64,000 bases of DNA from Rhodocytophaga rosea (GCF_010119975.1 NZ_CP048222.1:4420501-4484500), one strand, 5' to 3'; shown: positions 48,378 to 58,501, numbered from the stretch's first letter. Numbers and translations are program-made. The notes: generated by a model not told the origin, from the letters alone.

Positions 48378-49817
48378 TTGAGAACAAAAACAATTAACAC
48401 TTTGTCAGCTACTACTGCGCAAATCGTCCGTTACTCATCTCTGGGATTTATCCTGCTGGCGCTAGCACTGATCATTGCTTTTGGTCAGATTCCAGCTGTC
48501 ATAAGTCTGGCGATTTTACCTTTTATAGGGCTTTATTTTTATCTACTGTTCAGATATCCCATTATTGGCGTTTATACCTGTTTGTTATTTAGTTTCATAG
48601 CTAATGGCTTAAGTCGCTATATTCCGGGACCTTTGGGCTTAACGATAGACTTATTTTTAGTACTCACGTTGATTGCTACCTTTTTCAAAAGATTTGACAA
48701 CAAAAACTGGCAAGAGTTTCAAAACCCGCTTGTATGGGTTGCTCTTTTTTGGGTACTCTATTGCGTATTTGAAATATTCAATCCTGAGGTAGTGAGTTAT
48801 GAAGCCTGGGCATATGCTGTTCGTAGTCCGGCTTTTTATATGCTTTTTACTTTGTTGTTGGGGCTTATCTATTTTAAGGATATAAAAGAAGCGGAAAGAC
48901 TGGTTCACCTTTGGTTTGCTTTTTCTGTGCTGGCCGCGCTGTATTCTTTCAAACAGTTTTATTTCGGATTAGATGCAGCAGAGAAAGAATGGCTGTTGCA
49001 TAACGCATCCACACACTTGTTGTTTGGCAATCTTCGGGTATTTTCATTTTACTCTGATGCTGCGCAATTTGGTGCAGCTATGGCACATACCGCTTTAGCT
49101 GCAGTTATCCTTGCTTTAGGTAAACAATCTTTTAGAAGACGGTTTTTCTATATTCTTACGGCGGCTGTCTGTTTGTATGCCATGTCGCTTTCTGGAACCA
49201 GAGGTGCGTTATTTATATTGTTGACAGGAGGTATGGTATATTTAATTTTATGTAAGAATTACAAAGTACTGATTCCGGGGATGCTTATTCTGGGTTGTGC
49301 TTTCTTCCTGTTAAAATTTACCTATGTAGGTCATAGCAACTACCAGATTCAGCGCATGCGGAGTGCTTTTAACCTCAGTGATCCTTCTTTTCAGGTACGT
49401 ATCAACAACCAGATAAAATTGCAGGAGTATTTAGAAAGCAGGCCTTTTGGCGGGGGAATTGGTTCAGCAGGGTACTGGGGGTTACGCTTCAGTCCGGATA
49501 CATTTTTAGCGAAAACGCCGGTAGATAGCTGGTATGTAAAATTATGGGCAGAAACCGGAGTTATTGGGATAACACTTTATCTGCTTATCACCTTATTTAT
49601 TCTGATTTTTCTGGCAGTCAGGCTCTGGACCTTTCAACATTCGCCACAACGGCAACTGCTGCTGGCACTTTTTGCCGGATTAGCTGGTATTACAGTAGCT
49701 AATTATGGAAACCAGGTGCTAGGACAAATGCCTACCAGCCTGCTTTTTTATTTAAGTATTGCCATTATTTATACCCTTACTTCTGCTTCATCCGGCAAAA
49801 GGCATCTTTTACAATAG
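48378..49817 (+). CDS. O-antigen ligase/polymerase-like membrane protein
   Basis: 479 residues with about 11 membrane helices. The Wzy_C/WaaL-like region is seen near the middle and end: MSLSGTRGALFILLTGG, a large periplasmic loop with RPFGGGIGSAGYWGL, then WYVKLWAETGVIGITLYLL (the family motif with W-E-x-G-x-x-G). It joins sugar repeat units or transfers glycan at the periplasmic side. No ATG is available in the frame (nearest upstream stop at 48354), so the TTG at 48378 is the start. First gene of the polysaccharide locus. Confidence 0.85.
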   Translation: MRTKTINTLSATTAQIVRYSSLGFILLALALIIAFGQIPAVISLAILPFIGLYFYLLFRYPIIGVYTCLLFSFIANGLSRYIPGPLGLTIDLFLVLTLIATFFKRFDNKNWQEFQNPLVWVALFWVLYCVFEIFNPEVVSYEAWAYAVRSPAFYMLFTLLLGLIYFKDIKEAERLVHLWFAFSVLAALYSFKQFYFGLDAAEKEWLLHNASTHLLFGNLRVFSFYSDAAQFGAAMAHTALAAVILALGKQSFRRRFFYILTAAVCLYAMSLSGTRGALFILLTGGMVYLILCKNYKVLIPGMLILGCAFFLLKFTYVGHSNYQIQRMRSAFNLSDPSFQVRINNQIKLQEYLESRPFGGGIGSAGYWGLRFSPDTFLAKTPVDSWYVKLWAETGVIGITLYLLITLFILIFLAVRLWTFQHSPQRQLLLALFAGLAGITVANYGNQVLGQMPTSLLFYLSIAIIYTLTSASSGKRHLLQ

Positions 49818-50123
49818 AATTCTTTACCGTTTTTCATTACATTTTTCCTGCATTGGAGCGAATTGCCGCAGGTTTCCTCTAAAATGTACAGAGGTTCAAT
49901 AAGTTTTTTATAAATTGATTCTGAAATAATTTTGAAATCAGCAAGTTAACTTAATTTTAAGCTCAAAATTTATTTTTCAAACTCCTTTCGTAACAGGCAA
50001 AATCTGTGATCCAGGTTACTATCATCTCATAGAAAAGTATTAATAAAAGTACATTGTAATGTAATGTTCTATTTTAACATAAGTTTTACTTTGGATGTGT
50101 AAACAGGTGATAAAATCATAAAC
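49818..50123. other. A/T-rich intergenic region of the polysaccharide locus
   Basis: 306 bases with no gene. Runs of T and A (e.g. 49910-49990) and AACATAAG-type stretches before the TolC-like gene; likely its promoter area, but I see no TTG/TAnnTTTG pair with correct spacing. Confidence 0.4.
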
Positions 50124-50882
50124 ATGAAAAACTCTACTCTTCTATTGGTTAAAATTTTATCGATTACAATCTTAGTTGGGATTACCTACAGTGCTTTTGC
50201 ACAAAAACCTGTAGTGAAATCTCAAAAAGCTCCTGTCATTATTGAGCAGACACAAGAGAGTTTCGACCTAAAGATTCCCCCGCTTGATACACTGATTGCG
50301 TATGCATTAAGAACTTCTCCAACCTTAAAAATGCAGGAATCGCTCATGCGCAAAAATTCCTATCTGATCAAAAGTGAGAAAAGCAGATGGGCCGATGCAA
50401 TTGCTACGGATATAACAGCAGGATTTGGAAATCAATCTTTACTCGTGCAACAGCCGACCGGGGATATTACTAATTTTAATAATTTTAATAACGGATATAG
50501 AGTAGGGGCGACACTTAGAATCTCTATGTATGACTTGTTTGGACGAAAAAATGAGGTTGGTATGGCAGTAAGCGAATATGAAGAGTCCAGGCACAAGAAA
50601 GATATGCTGGCCAAAGAAATCGTTTCAGAAGTTACTTCCCTGTATTACATACTAATTGCTTCTAAGAATATCATGCAAATTAAAAGTGAAGCAAAGCATG
50701 CTACAGCCCTCAACCGTAATATGGCGGAGAAAGAATTCAATGAAGCAAACATTCATGTAGCTGAACTATCCAGGATAATCGAAATCTCTTCTAAAGCTGC
50801 AACTGAATATGAAATTGCCAAGCAGGAGTTGTATAAGAATATCAGGATTATGGAAAATATAGTAGGTGTTAAACTCTTCTAA
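50124..50882 (+). CDS. Short TolC-like outer-membrane efflux protein (one OEP repeat)
   Basis: 252 residues, signal peptide to about residue 27 (SITILVGITYSAFAQ). Contains one OEP/TolC repeat: LIAYALRTSPTLKMQESLMR (helix), beta segments with GYRVGATLRISMYDLFG, then long helices (EIVSEVTSLYYILIASKNI; EIAKQELYKNIRIMENIVG). Normal TolC proteins have two such repeats (about 420-480 residues), so this is half-length yet looks complete, with a proper end two bases before the next gene. It may form the outer-membrane exit for the polysaccharide in place of Wza, as a hexamer rather than a trimer (inference). Confidence 0.75.
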   Translation: MKNSTLLLVKILSITILVGITYSAFAQKPVVKSQKAPVIIEQTQESFDLKIPPLDTLIAYALRTSPTLKMQESLMRKNSYLIKSEKSRWADAIATDITAGFGNQSLLVQQPTGDITNFNNFNNGYRVGATLRISMYDLFGRKNEVGMAVSEYEESRHKKDMLAKEIVSEVTSLYYILIASKNIMQIKSEAKHATALNRNMAEKEFNEANIHVAELSRIIEISSKAATEYEIAKQELYKNIRIMENIVGVKLF

Positions 50883-50884
50883 AA

Positions 50885-52987
50885 ATGACCTTCGCTCGCT
50901 TAAAAAGATTATTAAATGATCACAAGCGCTTGCTTGTCTTCTTTCCTATAGTACTTGCCTTACTTGTATTTTTGTTTACAACGCACATGCGCAGGCAGTA
51001 CACATCCAAAACTCTGATTTACACCGGGCTGGTTTCGGGTTATACCTTAGAAACAGGTGAAGGTGCTAAAGTAGATTATCTGGCTATTAACAATTCTTTC
51101 GATAATTTGATTAATACAGTTAAATCGCGCATAACCATTGAGGAGGTAGGAGTACGCTTGCTGGCCCAACACCTGATGATGAAGAAAGCTAATCTGAAAG
51201 TAGCTTCCCAGGAAACGCTTGATGAGTTAGATGCGCAGATTCCGGCTGATTTAAGAAAACGGCTTGTAGATGAAAAATCATTTCCCAAGACAGTACAGAA
51301 TATTTATATCGCTTTTAATAAAGGCGAGAAGGCAATTATAGAGATACTTAATTCAAAAGAAGGATATTATAGTGAACTTAGTATTTCCAGTCGCTTAAAG
51401 GTTGAACGTGTAGGCACCAGTGATATGGTAGAAATCTCCTATACGGCGTATGATCCGGCTGTCGCTCAATATACATTAAAAATTCTTACCTCTATATTTC
51501 TGGGCAGGTACAGAAAAATCAAAGCGGAAGAAACTGGATCTGTAGTAGCTTATTTTGAAGAACAGCTCAGAAAAGCCCTGGAACGTTTGCGTGGAGGTGA
51601 GGACCGCTTAAAAGATTTTACAACCAAAAACCAGATCATCAATTACTACGAACAAACCAAGTATGTAGCCGCTCAGCAACGAGATATAGAACTTGAGATT
51701 CAAGATGAACAATCTAATCTGGCTGCTGCAACTGCTGCTTTAAAGAAACTTGATGAAAAGCTTTCTATCCGGAAAGATATTACACTCAAAAGCTCTCAAA
51801 TTAATCAGGATAGAGATAGTATCTCAGAACTGAGTTCGAAATTAGCCATTCTGGAAATTAATCCAAAGGCAGATCCTGACCAGGTTGAAGATCTGAAAAG
51901 GCATATTGGCCTGTTGGAAGATAAGTTGAAACAGGATATTTCTTCACTATATGATTCTCACAACTCTACAGAAGGTGTACCCTCTAAAGCATTGTTTGAA
52001 GAATGGGTAGATGCACTGGTAGCTGTAGATAAAGGTAAGGCAAGACTCAACGTAATGGATGATGTAAGACGTGATTACCAGCGATTTTATAATCAGTTTG
52101 CTCCTCTGGGTTCTGGGCTGAACAGACTTGAAAGAGAGGTTGGCGTTGCGGAACGGGAATATCTGGAAATTCTGCACAGTTTGAATATGAGTAAGCTTCG
52201 CGAAAGAAATCTTGAATTTTCTTCTAAGCTGCGAATTATGGATTCACCGATATTTCCTCTGAAAGCGAATCCTTCTAAAAGATTAATGCTTGTAATTGGT
52301 TCTTTTTTAGCAGGTTTGCTACTCTGTATAGGCTTTATAACGGCTAAAGAATATTTAGATACAACAGTAAGAGATCCCCAACGGGCTGAAAAGCTGACAG
52401 GTCTGGCTTTTGCAGGTGCTTTACCACTCACTGATAAGCATAATTCTAAGATTAATTATGCCAGAATTGAACGTAAGTTATTAAATCAGTGCTTGAGTAA
52501 ATTGAAACTGAGATCTCACGATCATGCGCCTGGTACTCCTTTTGTAATCATACTCTTCAGTATCAGAAATGAGGAAGGCAAAACCTATTTTGGTAACAGG
52601 CTTGCTGACCGATTGAACCGTACAGGGAGTCCTACTTTATTATGCGAACCTTTTAACAGACGTAAACAAATAGACGAGTCTGCATTCCAATATAAACTGC
52701 CTGCTAACTTCAGTTCAGTTACAAGTATACAGGAACTGACAAACCGCACCCTGGATTCTTATAATTATGTTATTTTAGAGATACCTTCTACTATTGATAA
52801 TCCACTCCCTGTTGAATTAATTCAGAAAGCTGATTTATCGTTGATGTTAGTTACAGCTGAAAGAGTATGGGAAGAAGCTGATAATTTCTCATTAGCAGGT
52901 TACAAAGAAGTGGCCAGTAAGCCTGTATTATTATTATTAAATAAGGTAAAACTGAACTATCTGAACGGCATTATTGGCAAAATATAG
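50885..52987 (+). CDS. Wzz/GumC-like polysaccharide co-polymerase with degenerate kinase domain
   Basis: 700 residues. Membrane helix 1 at about 15-35, a long periplasmic coiled coil (about 200-420; e.g. LERLRGGEDRLKDFTTKN) and a second helix near 470 (LMLVIGSFLAGLLLCIGF) with PxxP-like SPIFPLKANPSKR just before it, the typical Wzz motif. The cytoplasmic tail is a BY-kinase-like P-loop: IILFSIRNEEGKTYFGNRLA retains EGKT but lacks the first Gly of Walker A, TLLCEPFNRR replaces the Walker A' Asp by Glu, and there is no Tyr cluster. Chain-length control is the likely role. Start 50885 is 2 bases after the TolC gene. Confidence 0.85.
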   Translation: MTFARLKRLLNDHKRLLVFFPIVLALLVFLFTTHMRRQYTSKTLIYTGLVSGYTLETGEGAKVDYLAINNSFDNLINTVKSRITIEEVGVRLLAQHLMMKKANLKVASQETLDELDAQIPADLRKRLVDEKSFPKTVQNIYIAFNKGEKAIIEILNSKEGYYSELSISSRLKVERVGTSDMVEISYTAYDPAVAQYTLKILTSIFLGRYRKIKAEETGSVVAYFEEQLRKALERLRGGEDRLKDFTTKNQIINYYEQTKYVAAQQRDIELEIQDEQSNLAAATAALKKLDEKLSIRKDITLKSSQINQDRDSISELSSKLAILEINPKADPDQVEDLKRHIGLLEDKLKQDISSLYDSHNSTEGVPSKALFEEWVDALVAVDKGKARLNVMDDVRRDYQRFYNQFAPLGSGLNRLEREVGVAEREYLEILHSLNMSKLRERNLEFSSKLRIMDSPIFPLKANPSKRLMLVIGSFLAGLLLCIGFITAKEYLDTTVRDPQRAEKLTGLAFAGALPLTDKHNSKINYARIERKLLNQCLSKLKLRSHDHAPGTPFVIILFSIRNEEGKTYFGNRLADRLNRTGSPTLLCEPFNRRKQIDESAFQYKLPANFSSVTSIQELTNRTLDSYNYVILEIPSTIDNPLPVELIQKADLSLMLVTAERVWEEADNFSLAGYKEVASKPVLLLLNKVKLNYLNGIIGKI

Positions 52988-53117
52988 GCATAAACAATAT
53001 GTAATTTAAAAGCCCATATTGCATCGGGCGTTCATCAAAAATTTTGTTAATTGCCTTACCAATCCATAAGTAGAATTAGCATTCGCCGGGTTGGAAGTAA
53101 TTCTGAATTTCTGAGAA

Positions 53118-54365
53118 ATGACCACGTCCATACTGGAAGATAAAGATATTGTTTGCCTGGCTTTCCCCTCTTGGGATGGTAATTATGAAAAAAGTACTGT
53201 GAAGATAATGTCACAGCTGGCTAAGCGGAACCGGGTATTATATATAGATTATCCATATACTTATAAAGACATCTTTACCACTTGGTTTGGTAAGCAAAAT
53301 GCACCTGTTGGCCGAATGCTGGGTACACAGAAAAGGCTTAGAAAAATAAGTTTACCAGAGAGCGCATTTATTCACGTACTTACCACTCCACCTGTTTTAT
53401 CAGTGAATAGTGTTAAGAACGCAGCTAAACACAGAAGGCTTTTGCAAACAAACGGCAATATTGTGCGCAAATCTATCTTAAAAGCGATGAAGAGCCTGGG
53501 AATGAAAGACCCTTTAGTTGTTTGTGCCTTTAATCCCTTCTTAGGACTGCCACTTCTGAATCAGTTAAATGAATTAGCTACCATTTATTATTGCTATGAT
53601 GAGATCAGTGCCTGCAACTGGACTAAAAACTATGGAAAGCAATTGGAAGAAGAGTATATAAAGAAAGCGGATACTATAATTGTTTCGTCTGATGGTTTAT
53701 TAAAAAGCAAGAGTTCTCTCAGCAATAAATGTTATCTGGTAAAGAATGGGGTAGACTTTGCTATATTTAACCGTACGGCAGAGTTGAGACAGAGAAATAA
53801 GAATGTTGATATAACCGTTGGTTATTTAGGAAGCCTGGATGAGCGGGTTGATTATGAGTTACTCATGTATCTGGCAGAAAAATTACCTGATATTAAATTT
53901 GAGTTTGTAGGCAGGATTATTTCTAAAGATAAAGCTGCTCAGTTAGATAAATTTCCTAATACCAAATTCTGGGATGCTAAAAAGCCAGAAGAATTACCTT
54001 CTTATCTGAAAAAGTTTGATGCAGGCATTATTCCTTTTCTAAAGAATGAACAAACTGCAGGTATTTATCCTATGAAGATTAATGAATACCTGGCTGGCGG
54101 TATTCCCGTAATTTCTACTGATTTTTCGCCTTTACCCGAGTTCGATTCAGTTATTGCTACTGCCTCTACTCATGAAGCTTTTTTACAGGCTATGATGGAA
54201 AGTTTGTGCAATGATACACCTCAGAAAAGAAAGGAACGTATTTCGATAGCTGCTGGTAACTCTTGGGAAAATAAAGCTACTCAATTTAGTCAGGCCATTG
54301 CTGATACTTTAATGCGGAAAAATGCTGTAAAGCCAGTAGTTGCTGCTGTAAGTGTATCAGTTTAA
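53118..54365 (+). CDS. Glycosyltransferase family 4-like (GT-B)
   Basis: 415 residues. GT-B fold: N-terminal Rossmann strand DIVCLAFPSWDGNYEKST, ending in HIKKADTIIVSSD; C-terminal nucleotide-sugar domain starts DITVGYLGSLDERVDY and contains the E-x7-E region AGIYPMKINEYLAGGIPVIST. Sequence similar to TuaH/WcaI-type enzymes. Adds a sugar to a lipid-linked repeat unit in the cytoplasm. Donor unknown. Confidence 0.85.
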   Translation: MTTSILEDKDIVCLAFPSWDGNYEKSTVKIMSQLAKRNRVLYIDYPYTYKDIFTTWFGKQNAPVGRMLGTQKRLRKISLPESAFIHVLTTPPVLSVNSVKNAAKHRRLLQTNGNIVRKSILKAMKSLGMKDPLVVCAFNPFLGLPLLNQLNELATIYYCYDEISACNWTKNYGKQLEEEYIKKADTIIVSSDGLLKSKSSLSNKCYLVKNGVDFAIFNRTAELRQRNKNVDITVGYLGSLDERVDYELLMYLAEKLPDIKFEFVGRIISKDKAAQLDKFPNTKFWDAKKPEELPSYLKKFDAGIIPFLKNEQTAGIYPMKINEYLAGGIPVISTDFSPLPEFDSVIATASTHEAFLQAMMESLCNDTPQKRKERISIAAGNSWENKATQFSQAIADTLMRKNAVKPVVAAVSVSV

Positions 54366-54423
54366 ATATTGTTCAAATAAGCTTATTATTCATCTTCATT
54401 CGCATATAAATAAGTGAACTTAT

Positions 54424-55722
54424 GTGAATTCATTCCTTAAAAAGCCCCAGGTTTTATCACTTACAGCGAATATACTTGCTTCCTCAGCAGGTTTTATTAG
54501 TATTTGGGTGCTTGTCCGGTTGTTAAATGCCGCCGACTTAGGCATGTGGATGCTTTATCTGACAGTTTTCGCGTTCGCCGACATGTTACGTTCAGGTAGT
54601 ATTCAAACTGCTTTTATCCGTTTGGTGGCTGATAGTACATACGCTTTTGTAAAAGGCTCTGCCTGGTTCATCGCATTAGCTATAACTATGTTGCTGATTG
54701 GAATCTTTTATATATCGCTACTCATTTTTTCTTTCAGTCATGTTTTCCCTATTCCTGCTTATTATCCTGCTATACTTTTCTTTGTTTCACTGCCTTCTGC
54801 AATGGCAATATGGTTTATGCAATCTGAGGGAAAATTCAATATCATTCTTTATATCAGGTTATTAATAACCTTGCCTTTTTTACTATTCAATTTAAGTGGA
54901 TTCTTCTTTCCATTTTCCTTGCTTGAAGTGATCGAGGCACATGTAATCTGTAATGCATTAGCATCGGGAATAGTTATAGTTTCAGGATGGGCTGAAATAA
55001 AAGAAATAGTATTCATTAATAAGAAATCGCTTGTATCGCTATTTCGTTTTGGGAAATATAGTGTAGGAACTTTAATTGGTGCTAATCTGCTGAAAAGTTC
55101 TGATATTTTTATGATTAACTGGTTTTTAGGCCCTTCAGCAGTAGCCTTATACACATTGCCTTATAAGTTAATAGAATTAATTGAAATCCCGATCAGGAGT
55201 TTTGCTACAACTGCCATGCCTTTATTAAGCCAGTATAGTGCCCGGAATGATATAAAAGCTGTACAAGGCGTTTTTAATCGGAACATTGGTTTTTTGATAC
55301 TACTAATTATTCCTTTTGCTGTGATCGGCATGTGGTTAGCAGATAGCATATTACTAATTATAGCTGGAGAGAGTTACATGGGTTCGGCAGATATTTTCAG
55401 GTGTTTCATATTTTATAGCTTGTTTCTGCCTCTAGATAGGTTTTTGGGTATTACTCTTGACTGTTTAAATAAACCGTACTTAAATTTTATTAAAGTTGCT
55501 GCTTCAGTTATTATAAATGTGTTAGCAAATGTTTATGTATTGAATGCCTTTCAAAGTCCGGTGGCAGTTGCGGCAACTACTATTCTTACAATTATATGTG
55601 CGGTAATCATTGGTATTACCTTGTTACGCAAAATAATGGCTGTAAATTTAGTATGTATCTTTCAAGAGGGATTCCGGACCATGAGCCAGAGCTTGCATAA
55701 AATATTACCTCATAAAGTATGA
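54424..55722 (+). CDS. Wzx-like polysaccharide flippase (MOP superfamily)
   Basis: 432 residues with 12 or so membrane helices from SLTANILASSAGFISIWVLV to the C-terminus. Family region VLVRLLNAADLGMWMLYLTVF at the N-terminus matches polysaccharide exporters (RfbX/PST). Moves lipid-linked oligosaccharide across the inner membrane. The start is GTG at 54424; the overlapping ATG at 54422 is out of frame (ATGTGA). The stop overlaps the next gene by four bases (ATGA at 55719-55722). Confidence 0.85.
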   Translation: MNSFLKKPQVLSLTANILASSAGFISIWVLVRLLNAADLGMWMLYLTVFAFADMLRSGSIQTAFIRLVADSTYAFVKGSAWFIALAITMLLIGIFYISLLIFSFSHVFPIPAYYPAILFFVSLPSAMAIWFMQSEGKFNIILYIRLLITLPFLLFNLSGFFFPFSLLEVIEAHVICNALASGIVIVSGWAEIKEIVFINKKSLVSLFRFGKYSVGTLIGANLLKSSDIFMINWFLGPSAVALYTLPYKLIELIEIPIRSFATTAMPLLSQYSARNDIKAVQGVFNRNIGFLILLIIPFAVIGMWLADSILLIIAGESYMGSADIFRCFIFYSLFLPLDRFLGITLDCLNKPYLNFIKVAASVIINVLANVYVLNAFQSPVAVAATTILTIICAVIIGITLLRKIMAVNLVCIFQEGFRTMSQSLHKILPHKV

Positions 55723-56624
55723 TACATATTTCCAGGCAGCTTCCTCTAGTATCTATTATCACGGTAAACTATAATAAGATTAGTGTTACCAGAGAGTTTC
55801 TTCAATCCATACAAAGAATTACGTATCCTCATTATGAAGTAATTGTAGTAGATAATGCAAGTATAGAAGCTGGCTTTGATGAATTGAAAAATGAATTTCC
55901 GGCAGTAATATTCATTAAAAATCCTTTCAATACAGGCTTTGCCGGTGGAAATAATGTAGGGGTAAAGGTAGCAAAAGGGGCATTTCTGCTATTTCTCAAC
56001 AATGATACAGAAGTAGAAACCAGCTTTCTTAAACCATTGGTAGATTGTTTGTTGTCGGATGAGAGAATAGGAATGGCCAGCCCGAAAATAAAATATTTTG
56101 ATTCCCCAGATATTATTCAATACGCCGGAGGTGTGGCAATAAATCGGGTTACTGGCAGAGGCAGATTTATTGGAAATAAAGAAAAAGATAGCTCTGCTTT
56201 CATTGAGAATACTCCTACTGAGTTAATTCACGGAGCGGCTATGATGGTTTCCAGAAAACTATTGGATACGATTGGCCCTATGGACGAACAATATTTTTTA
56301 TATTATGAAGAGTTAGATTGGTGTGAAAGAGCAAAGAAAGCTGGCTTCTCTTTGTATTTTGTTGGACAGTCAGTGGTATACCATAAAGAATCGACGTCTG
56401 TGGGTAAAAACAGTGCTTTGCGGACCTATTATCTCACCCGAAACCGCTTATTATTTATACGTAAAAATTTTAGAGGATTTTCTTTTTGGAGCAGTATTAC
56501 TTTTTTCTTTCTGGTTGCTTTTCCTAAGAATATATTTTTCTGTTTATTCACTGGTAAAATCAAACTGCTGGTGGCTTTTATAAAGGGTGTTTTCTGGCAT
56601 TTATATCCGAAAAACTGGTCATAA
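55719..56624 (+). CDS. Family 2 glycosyltransferase (rhamnosyltransferase-like)
   Basis: 301 residues. GT-A fold of GT2: VSIITVNYNKISVTREFLQS, VIVVDNASIEAG, the DxD-like FLNNDTEVE, and YFLYYEELDWCERAKKAGF holding the catalytic acidic ED-W motif. A C-terminal amphipathic/hydrophobic stretch (WSSITFFFLVAFPKNIFFC) ties it to the membrane. Last gene of the polysaccharide locus; a terminator palindrome follows. Confidence 0.9.
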   Translation: MIHISRQLPLVSIITVNYNKISVTREFLQSIQRITYPHYEVIVVDNASIEAGFDELKNEFPAVIFIKNPFNTGFAGGNNVGVKVAKGAFLLFLNNDTEVETSFLKPLVDCLLSDERIGMASPKIKYFDSPDIIQYAGGVAINRVTGRGRFIGNKEKDSSAFIENTPTELIHGAAMMVSRKLLDTIGPMDEQYFLYYEELDWCERAKKAGFSLYFVGQSVVYHKESTSVGKNSALRTYYLTRNRLLFIRKNFRGFSFWSSITFFFLVAFPKNIFFCLFTGKIKLLVAFIKGVFWHLYPKNWS

Positions 56625-56752
56625 ATATTCAGCTATCCTCTTTCTGCATTTATTTGTGAGTTTATGAGTTGTCTCAATAGCACAAAGGGCAAATTGAAAG
56701 ATGACAAAATAAAAATTCCTTCATCCACGAACCGCTTGATTAGTAGCAATAA

Positions 56753-56778
56753 AAACGCCGGTTTATAAACCGGCGTTT
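56753..56778. terminator. Bidirectional terminator palindrome
   Basis: A perfect 26-base palindrome (AAACGCCGG at the left end, CCGGCGTTT at the right, TTTATAAA in the middle) lies between the convergent glycosyltransferase and OmpA genes. A/T flanks allow a U-run on both strands. Confidence 0.75.
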
Positions 56779-56802
56779 CTGATAATATCTATAAAGGATC
56801 TA

Positions 56803-57483
56803 CTACAAATCATCTACTTTGCCTTGCTCTGCTTTTTCTTTTAATTCATCGTTAGCTACTATAATTACTTCTACCCGGCGGTTTTCCTGACGTCCTGTTT
56901 CTGTATCGTTAGAAGCAATGGGCTGATCAAAACCATATCCTTTAGTGGTTAAACGGTTGTTTTGTACGCCAATTTCTTTCAGGCGTTTTTCCACTTCTTT
57001 GGCTCTTCTCACCGAAAGTTTCTGATTATAGTTAGCATCTCCTTTATTATCGGTATGGCCTTCAATTAAAATCTCAGTGTCTTCATATTTTTTCAACACC
57101 TCAGCCATTTTAGCCAGATTTCTTTCAGATTCAGCGTTCAGCTGATCTTTATCAAAACCGAATAATATACCAGAGTCAAATTTTACCCGGATACCTTCGC
57201 CTACTCTTTCTACTACGGCGCCATCTACATTTTCTTCTATTTCTTTAGCCTGTTTATCCATGTAGCGGCCTATTACTGCACCAGCGGCACCACCTACAGC
57301 AGCGCCGATTATAGCGCCTCCGGCTGTACTTCCTGTTTTCTTACCAATAATTCCTCCGATTACTGCACCAGTTCCTGCTCCTATAGCTCCTCCCTTAGTA
57401 GTTCTGCTTGCATTACAATTCCATAAAAAAATAGCTGCCAGCAAAAAAGCTAATATACCCTTTACATTCATTACATTCTTCAT
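56803..57483 (-). CDS. OmpA-family lipoprotein with glycine zipper
   Basis: 226 residues. Lipobox LAAIFLWNC; a glycine-zipper region (GGAIGAGTGAVIGGIIGKKT and GAAVGGAAGAVIGRYMD), then the OmpA peptidoglycan-binding domain with ILIEGHTDNKGDANYNQKLS and RAKEVEKRLKEIGV, plus TKGYGFDQPIASNDTETGR. Links outer membrane to peptidoglycan. The tail ELKEKAEQGKVDDL is polar. Confidence 0.92.
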   Translation of the reverse strand: MKNVMNVKGILAFLLAAIFLWNCNASRTTKGGAIGAGTGAVIGGIIGKKTGSTAGGAIIGAAVGGAAGAVIGRYMDKQAKEIEENVDGAVVERVGEGIRVKFDSGILFGFDKDQLNAESERNLAKMAEVLKKYEDTEILIEGHTDNKGDANYNQKLSVRRAKEVEKRLKEIGVQNNRLTTKGYGFDQPIASNDTETGRQENRRVEVIIVANDELKEKAEQGKVDDL

Positions 57484-57705
57484 ATGCTTTTTATTTTATT
57501 TTTGGTTTTAACGGTTTATACTACAAAAACTAAAAATATGTTTAACTCACTTGCACAGAAATGCCTTTCTAATGTATTTTGGCTAGTATTCTAAATAATC
57601 GTGCCAGTTTTTCTATCTAGCAGTAAGTGTTTTTTTCTGGGAAGCACGAAATAATTCCTCACAACTGAGAAACAAAAAAGAGGCAGTGCCAAAACTTTAT
57701 GCAAC

Positions 57706-57713
57706 TAATTTTG
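57706..57713 (+). promoter_or_regulatory. -7 promoter box of the PPK2 gene
   Basis: TAATTTTG matches TAnnTTTG. It is 48 bases before the start codon. No clear TTG lies at -33, so the promoter is weak or differs. Confidence 0.35.
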
Positions 57714-57760
57714 ATATCTTCCAGTGTAAGCCTTTACGTTGGTCCTAAATTTATTTACTT

Positions 57761-58501
57761 ATGAAACTTAGCCATCTTCCCACCCGTGCGCCAGAAGATC
57801 TTGATAAAGAAAAAACAAAAGATCAGACCCTAACACTACTGAGCTACTTACAGGAAAAGCAAGATATATTGTACGCTCAGCAACAATACAGCTTGTTGAT
57901 TGTTCTGCAAGGACTGGATGCATCCGGAAAAGATGGATTGGTGAAAAAAGTATTCAGTGGGGTAAATCCAATGGGTTGCCAGGTAAAAGCATTTAAAGCA
58001 CCTACTGAAGAAGAATTATCTCACGACTTTCTATGGCGGATTCATAAATACACGCCTGCTAAAGGTATGATTCAGATTTTTAACCGATCTCATTATGAAG
58101 ATGTACTGGTGCCCAGAGTAGAAGGATGGGTAAAACCGGCTGTTATTAAGAGGAGCTATGGGTATATCAATAGTTTTGAACAGTTGCTCCAGGATTCCAA
58201 TACACTTATACTGAAATTCTTTCTTAATGTGTCGGAAGATAAGCAACGGGAACGTATACAGGAGAGAATTACCGATCCTAATAAACATTGGAAATATGAC
58301 CCTGGAGATATGCTGGTGGTAAAGAAAAGAGATGATTATCTGGAAGCCTACCAGGATGTGGTAGAAGAATGCAGCCCTGACATTCCATGGACGATTGTAC
58401 CTGCCGACCAGAACTGGTATAAGGAATATGTGGTGGCCAAAAAAATTGTGGATACTCTGGATACTTTAGATCTCCGCTATCCGGATAAGTTGAAGAAATG
58501 A
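57761..58501 (+). CDS. Polyphosphate kinase 2 family protein
   Basis: 246 residues. P-loop kinase fold: Walker A LIVLQGLDASGKDGLVKK, the lid/Walker B region with FNRSHYEDVLVPRVEG, and later RERIQERITDPNKHWKYDPGD. PPK2 enzymes transfer phosphate from polyphosphate to AMP, ADP or GDP. Length and the lack of a doubled domain fit the single-domain classes; nucleotide preference is not readable. Cytoplasmic. Alone, with a terminator 99 bases after. Confidence 0.92.
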   Translation: MKLSHLPTRAPEDLDKEKTKDQTLTLLSYLQEKQDILYAQQQYSLLIVLQGLDASGKDGLVKKVFSGVNPMGCQVKAFKAPTEEELSHDFLWRIHKYTPAKGMIQIFNRSHYEDVLVPRVEGWVKPAVIKRSYGYINSFEQLLQDSNTLILKFFLNVSEDKQRERIQERITDPNKHWKYDPGDMLVVKKRDDYLEAYQDVVEECSPDIPWTIVPADQNWYKEYVVAKKIVDTLDTLDLRYPDKLKK

